A stretch of 64,000 nucleotides of DNA, taken from the NCBI GenBank assembly GCA_963989385.1, contig OZ022498.1, forward strand, positions 131,501 to 195,500, given 5' to 3'. Every line of letters begins with the position of its first letter. The stretch's first letter is position 1. Of the stretch, positions 63,423 to 64,000 are shown in pieces. The translations under genes were made by a program, and so were the position numbers. The DNA is from Ctena decussata (taxonomy: Eukaryota > Mollusca > Bivalvia > Lucinida > Lucinidae). The notes under the pieces were generated by a model that was given only the letters and a program-made list of their open reading frames with translations, did no database searches and was not told the origin of the DNA.

Positions 63423-64000
63423 ATGGGCAGCTCGGTTAAATCGTCACCTACTGTTATTCCCCAAACTCTTCTAGATTGTATCAACCTTATAGAGAAAAAG
63501 GAATTCAAGTTGTCGTGGAAATTAGCCTGGAATTCGAAGGGCTTCTCACTGGTGGTCAGGACTTTTACCGCCAAAAAAATCGAAAAATGTCTCGCCAATG
63601 AAGGACGGTCATTCTGCTTTTGGAGTGGAGCATCCGGATGTTACCGATGCCTCGAAAATAAGGCCAAAGCGGAAAAGAATCCCCATCAAGTGTTGCCTTG
63701 GGACCGTGCCAGAAGTCAGAAGTTTTGGAAACAGAAGCAGTCTGCCAACAACTGTCAACTGACCGCCCAGCAGCCACAAACAAAGGATACCGTTCTTGAA
63801 GAGGAAGCCTCCATTCGTACAGAACAGGACTATTCAGTTGTTTGTGAATTTCCTAATCGTAACTTGAATGATTTGGGCCCCAGTCAGAAGGATCATATTG
63901 AACTTGTTTCAGTCAAAGTGTACCTAATGAACTGGAGTCACAATCAGTGGCATCCCATACCCCTGAGGTTGTTGCAGCAACTAACAGTCAATTCTTGTGG
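63423..64000 (+). CDS. Unidentified ORF running off the right edge
   Basis: An ATG at 63,423 (A at -3, G at +4) opens 192 codons without a stop up to the window end. It begins M-G-S-S-V-K-S-S-P-T and includes F-K-L-S-W-K-L-A-W-N-S-K-G-F-S-L-V-V, then a Trp/Cys-containing basic segment (C-F-W-S-G...C-Y-R-C) and a Gln/Glu-rich part. I do not recognise a family with certainty; the style (small basic first ORF after repeats) suggests the first ORF of a transposable element, but a host exon is possible. The upstream 63,000-63,400 carries no clear promoter. Confidence 0.55.
   Translation, partial: MGSSVKSSPTVIPQTLLDCINLIEKKEFKLSWKLAWNSKGFSLVVRTFTAKKIEKCLANEGRSFCFWSGASGCYRCLENKAKAEKNPHQVLPWDRARSQKFWKQKQSANNCQLTAQQPQTKDTVLEEEASIRTEQDYSVVCEFPNRNLNDLGPSQKDHIELVSVKVYLMNWSHNQWHPIPLRLLQQLTVNSC

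Overview
This window is a repeat-rich metazoan nuclear locus, most probably from a marine bivalve mollusc. The assignment is inferred from content: an intronless interferon-induced very-large-GTPase (VLIG) gene, a Penelope-like element, CR1-type and endonuclease/reverse-transcriptase LINEs, Ty3/gypsy elements, tandem arrays followed by GGAC-type microsatellites and hairpins, and several MITEs. There is no operon structure, no rRNA and no CRISPR array.

Layout. 1-2.3 kb: degenerate minus-strand LINE. 2.3-5.3 kb: AT-rich spacer with one copy of a three-copy unknown repeat. 5.3-12.8 kb: VLIG gene, minus strand, 2,499 codons, intact, the one complete cellular coding region. 13.3-13.9 kb: a long hairpin and a TIR element with a tRNA-like core. 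16-18 kb: decayed gypsy RNase H and reverse transcriptase. 18-29 kb: a three-level nest. A Penelope-like element was split by a CA-ended TIR element with a 4-bp target duplication, and that element received an 8-kb LTR retrotransposon with nearly identical LTRs, a complete gag, a protease and a -1 frameshift signal, but no reverse transcriptase or integrase.

29-45 kb: a chain of modules, each a tandem array, then a (GGAC)n-like tract, then a short hairpin. Between them are small exon-like segments on the minus strand with canonical splice sites and matching phase (42.8, 40.6, 37.8 and 36.2 kb), suggesting that much of this interval is intron of an unidentified lysine-rich protein gene. 44.3-44.8 kb: a 54-bp minisatellite. 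45.7-48 kb: Penelope remnants and a LINE tail. 52-54 kb: a 157-bp satellite. 54.5-60.7 kb: two satellite types, the first with an oestrogen-response-element-like palindrome in each unit, split by a 4.3-kb CR1-like LINE. 61-63 kb: MITEs. From 63,423 a plus-strand ORF runs off the right edge.

Functionally, only the VLIG gene (cytosolic large GTPase, presumably innate immunity), the possible lysine-rich gene and perhaps the right-edge ORF are candidates for host or autonomous coding. The rest records successive transposition. Coordinates of repeats and boundaries were read by eye and are approximate unless a motif is given.
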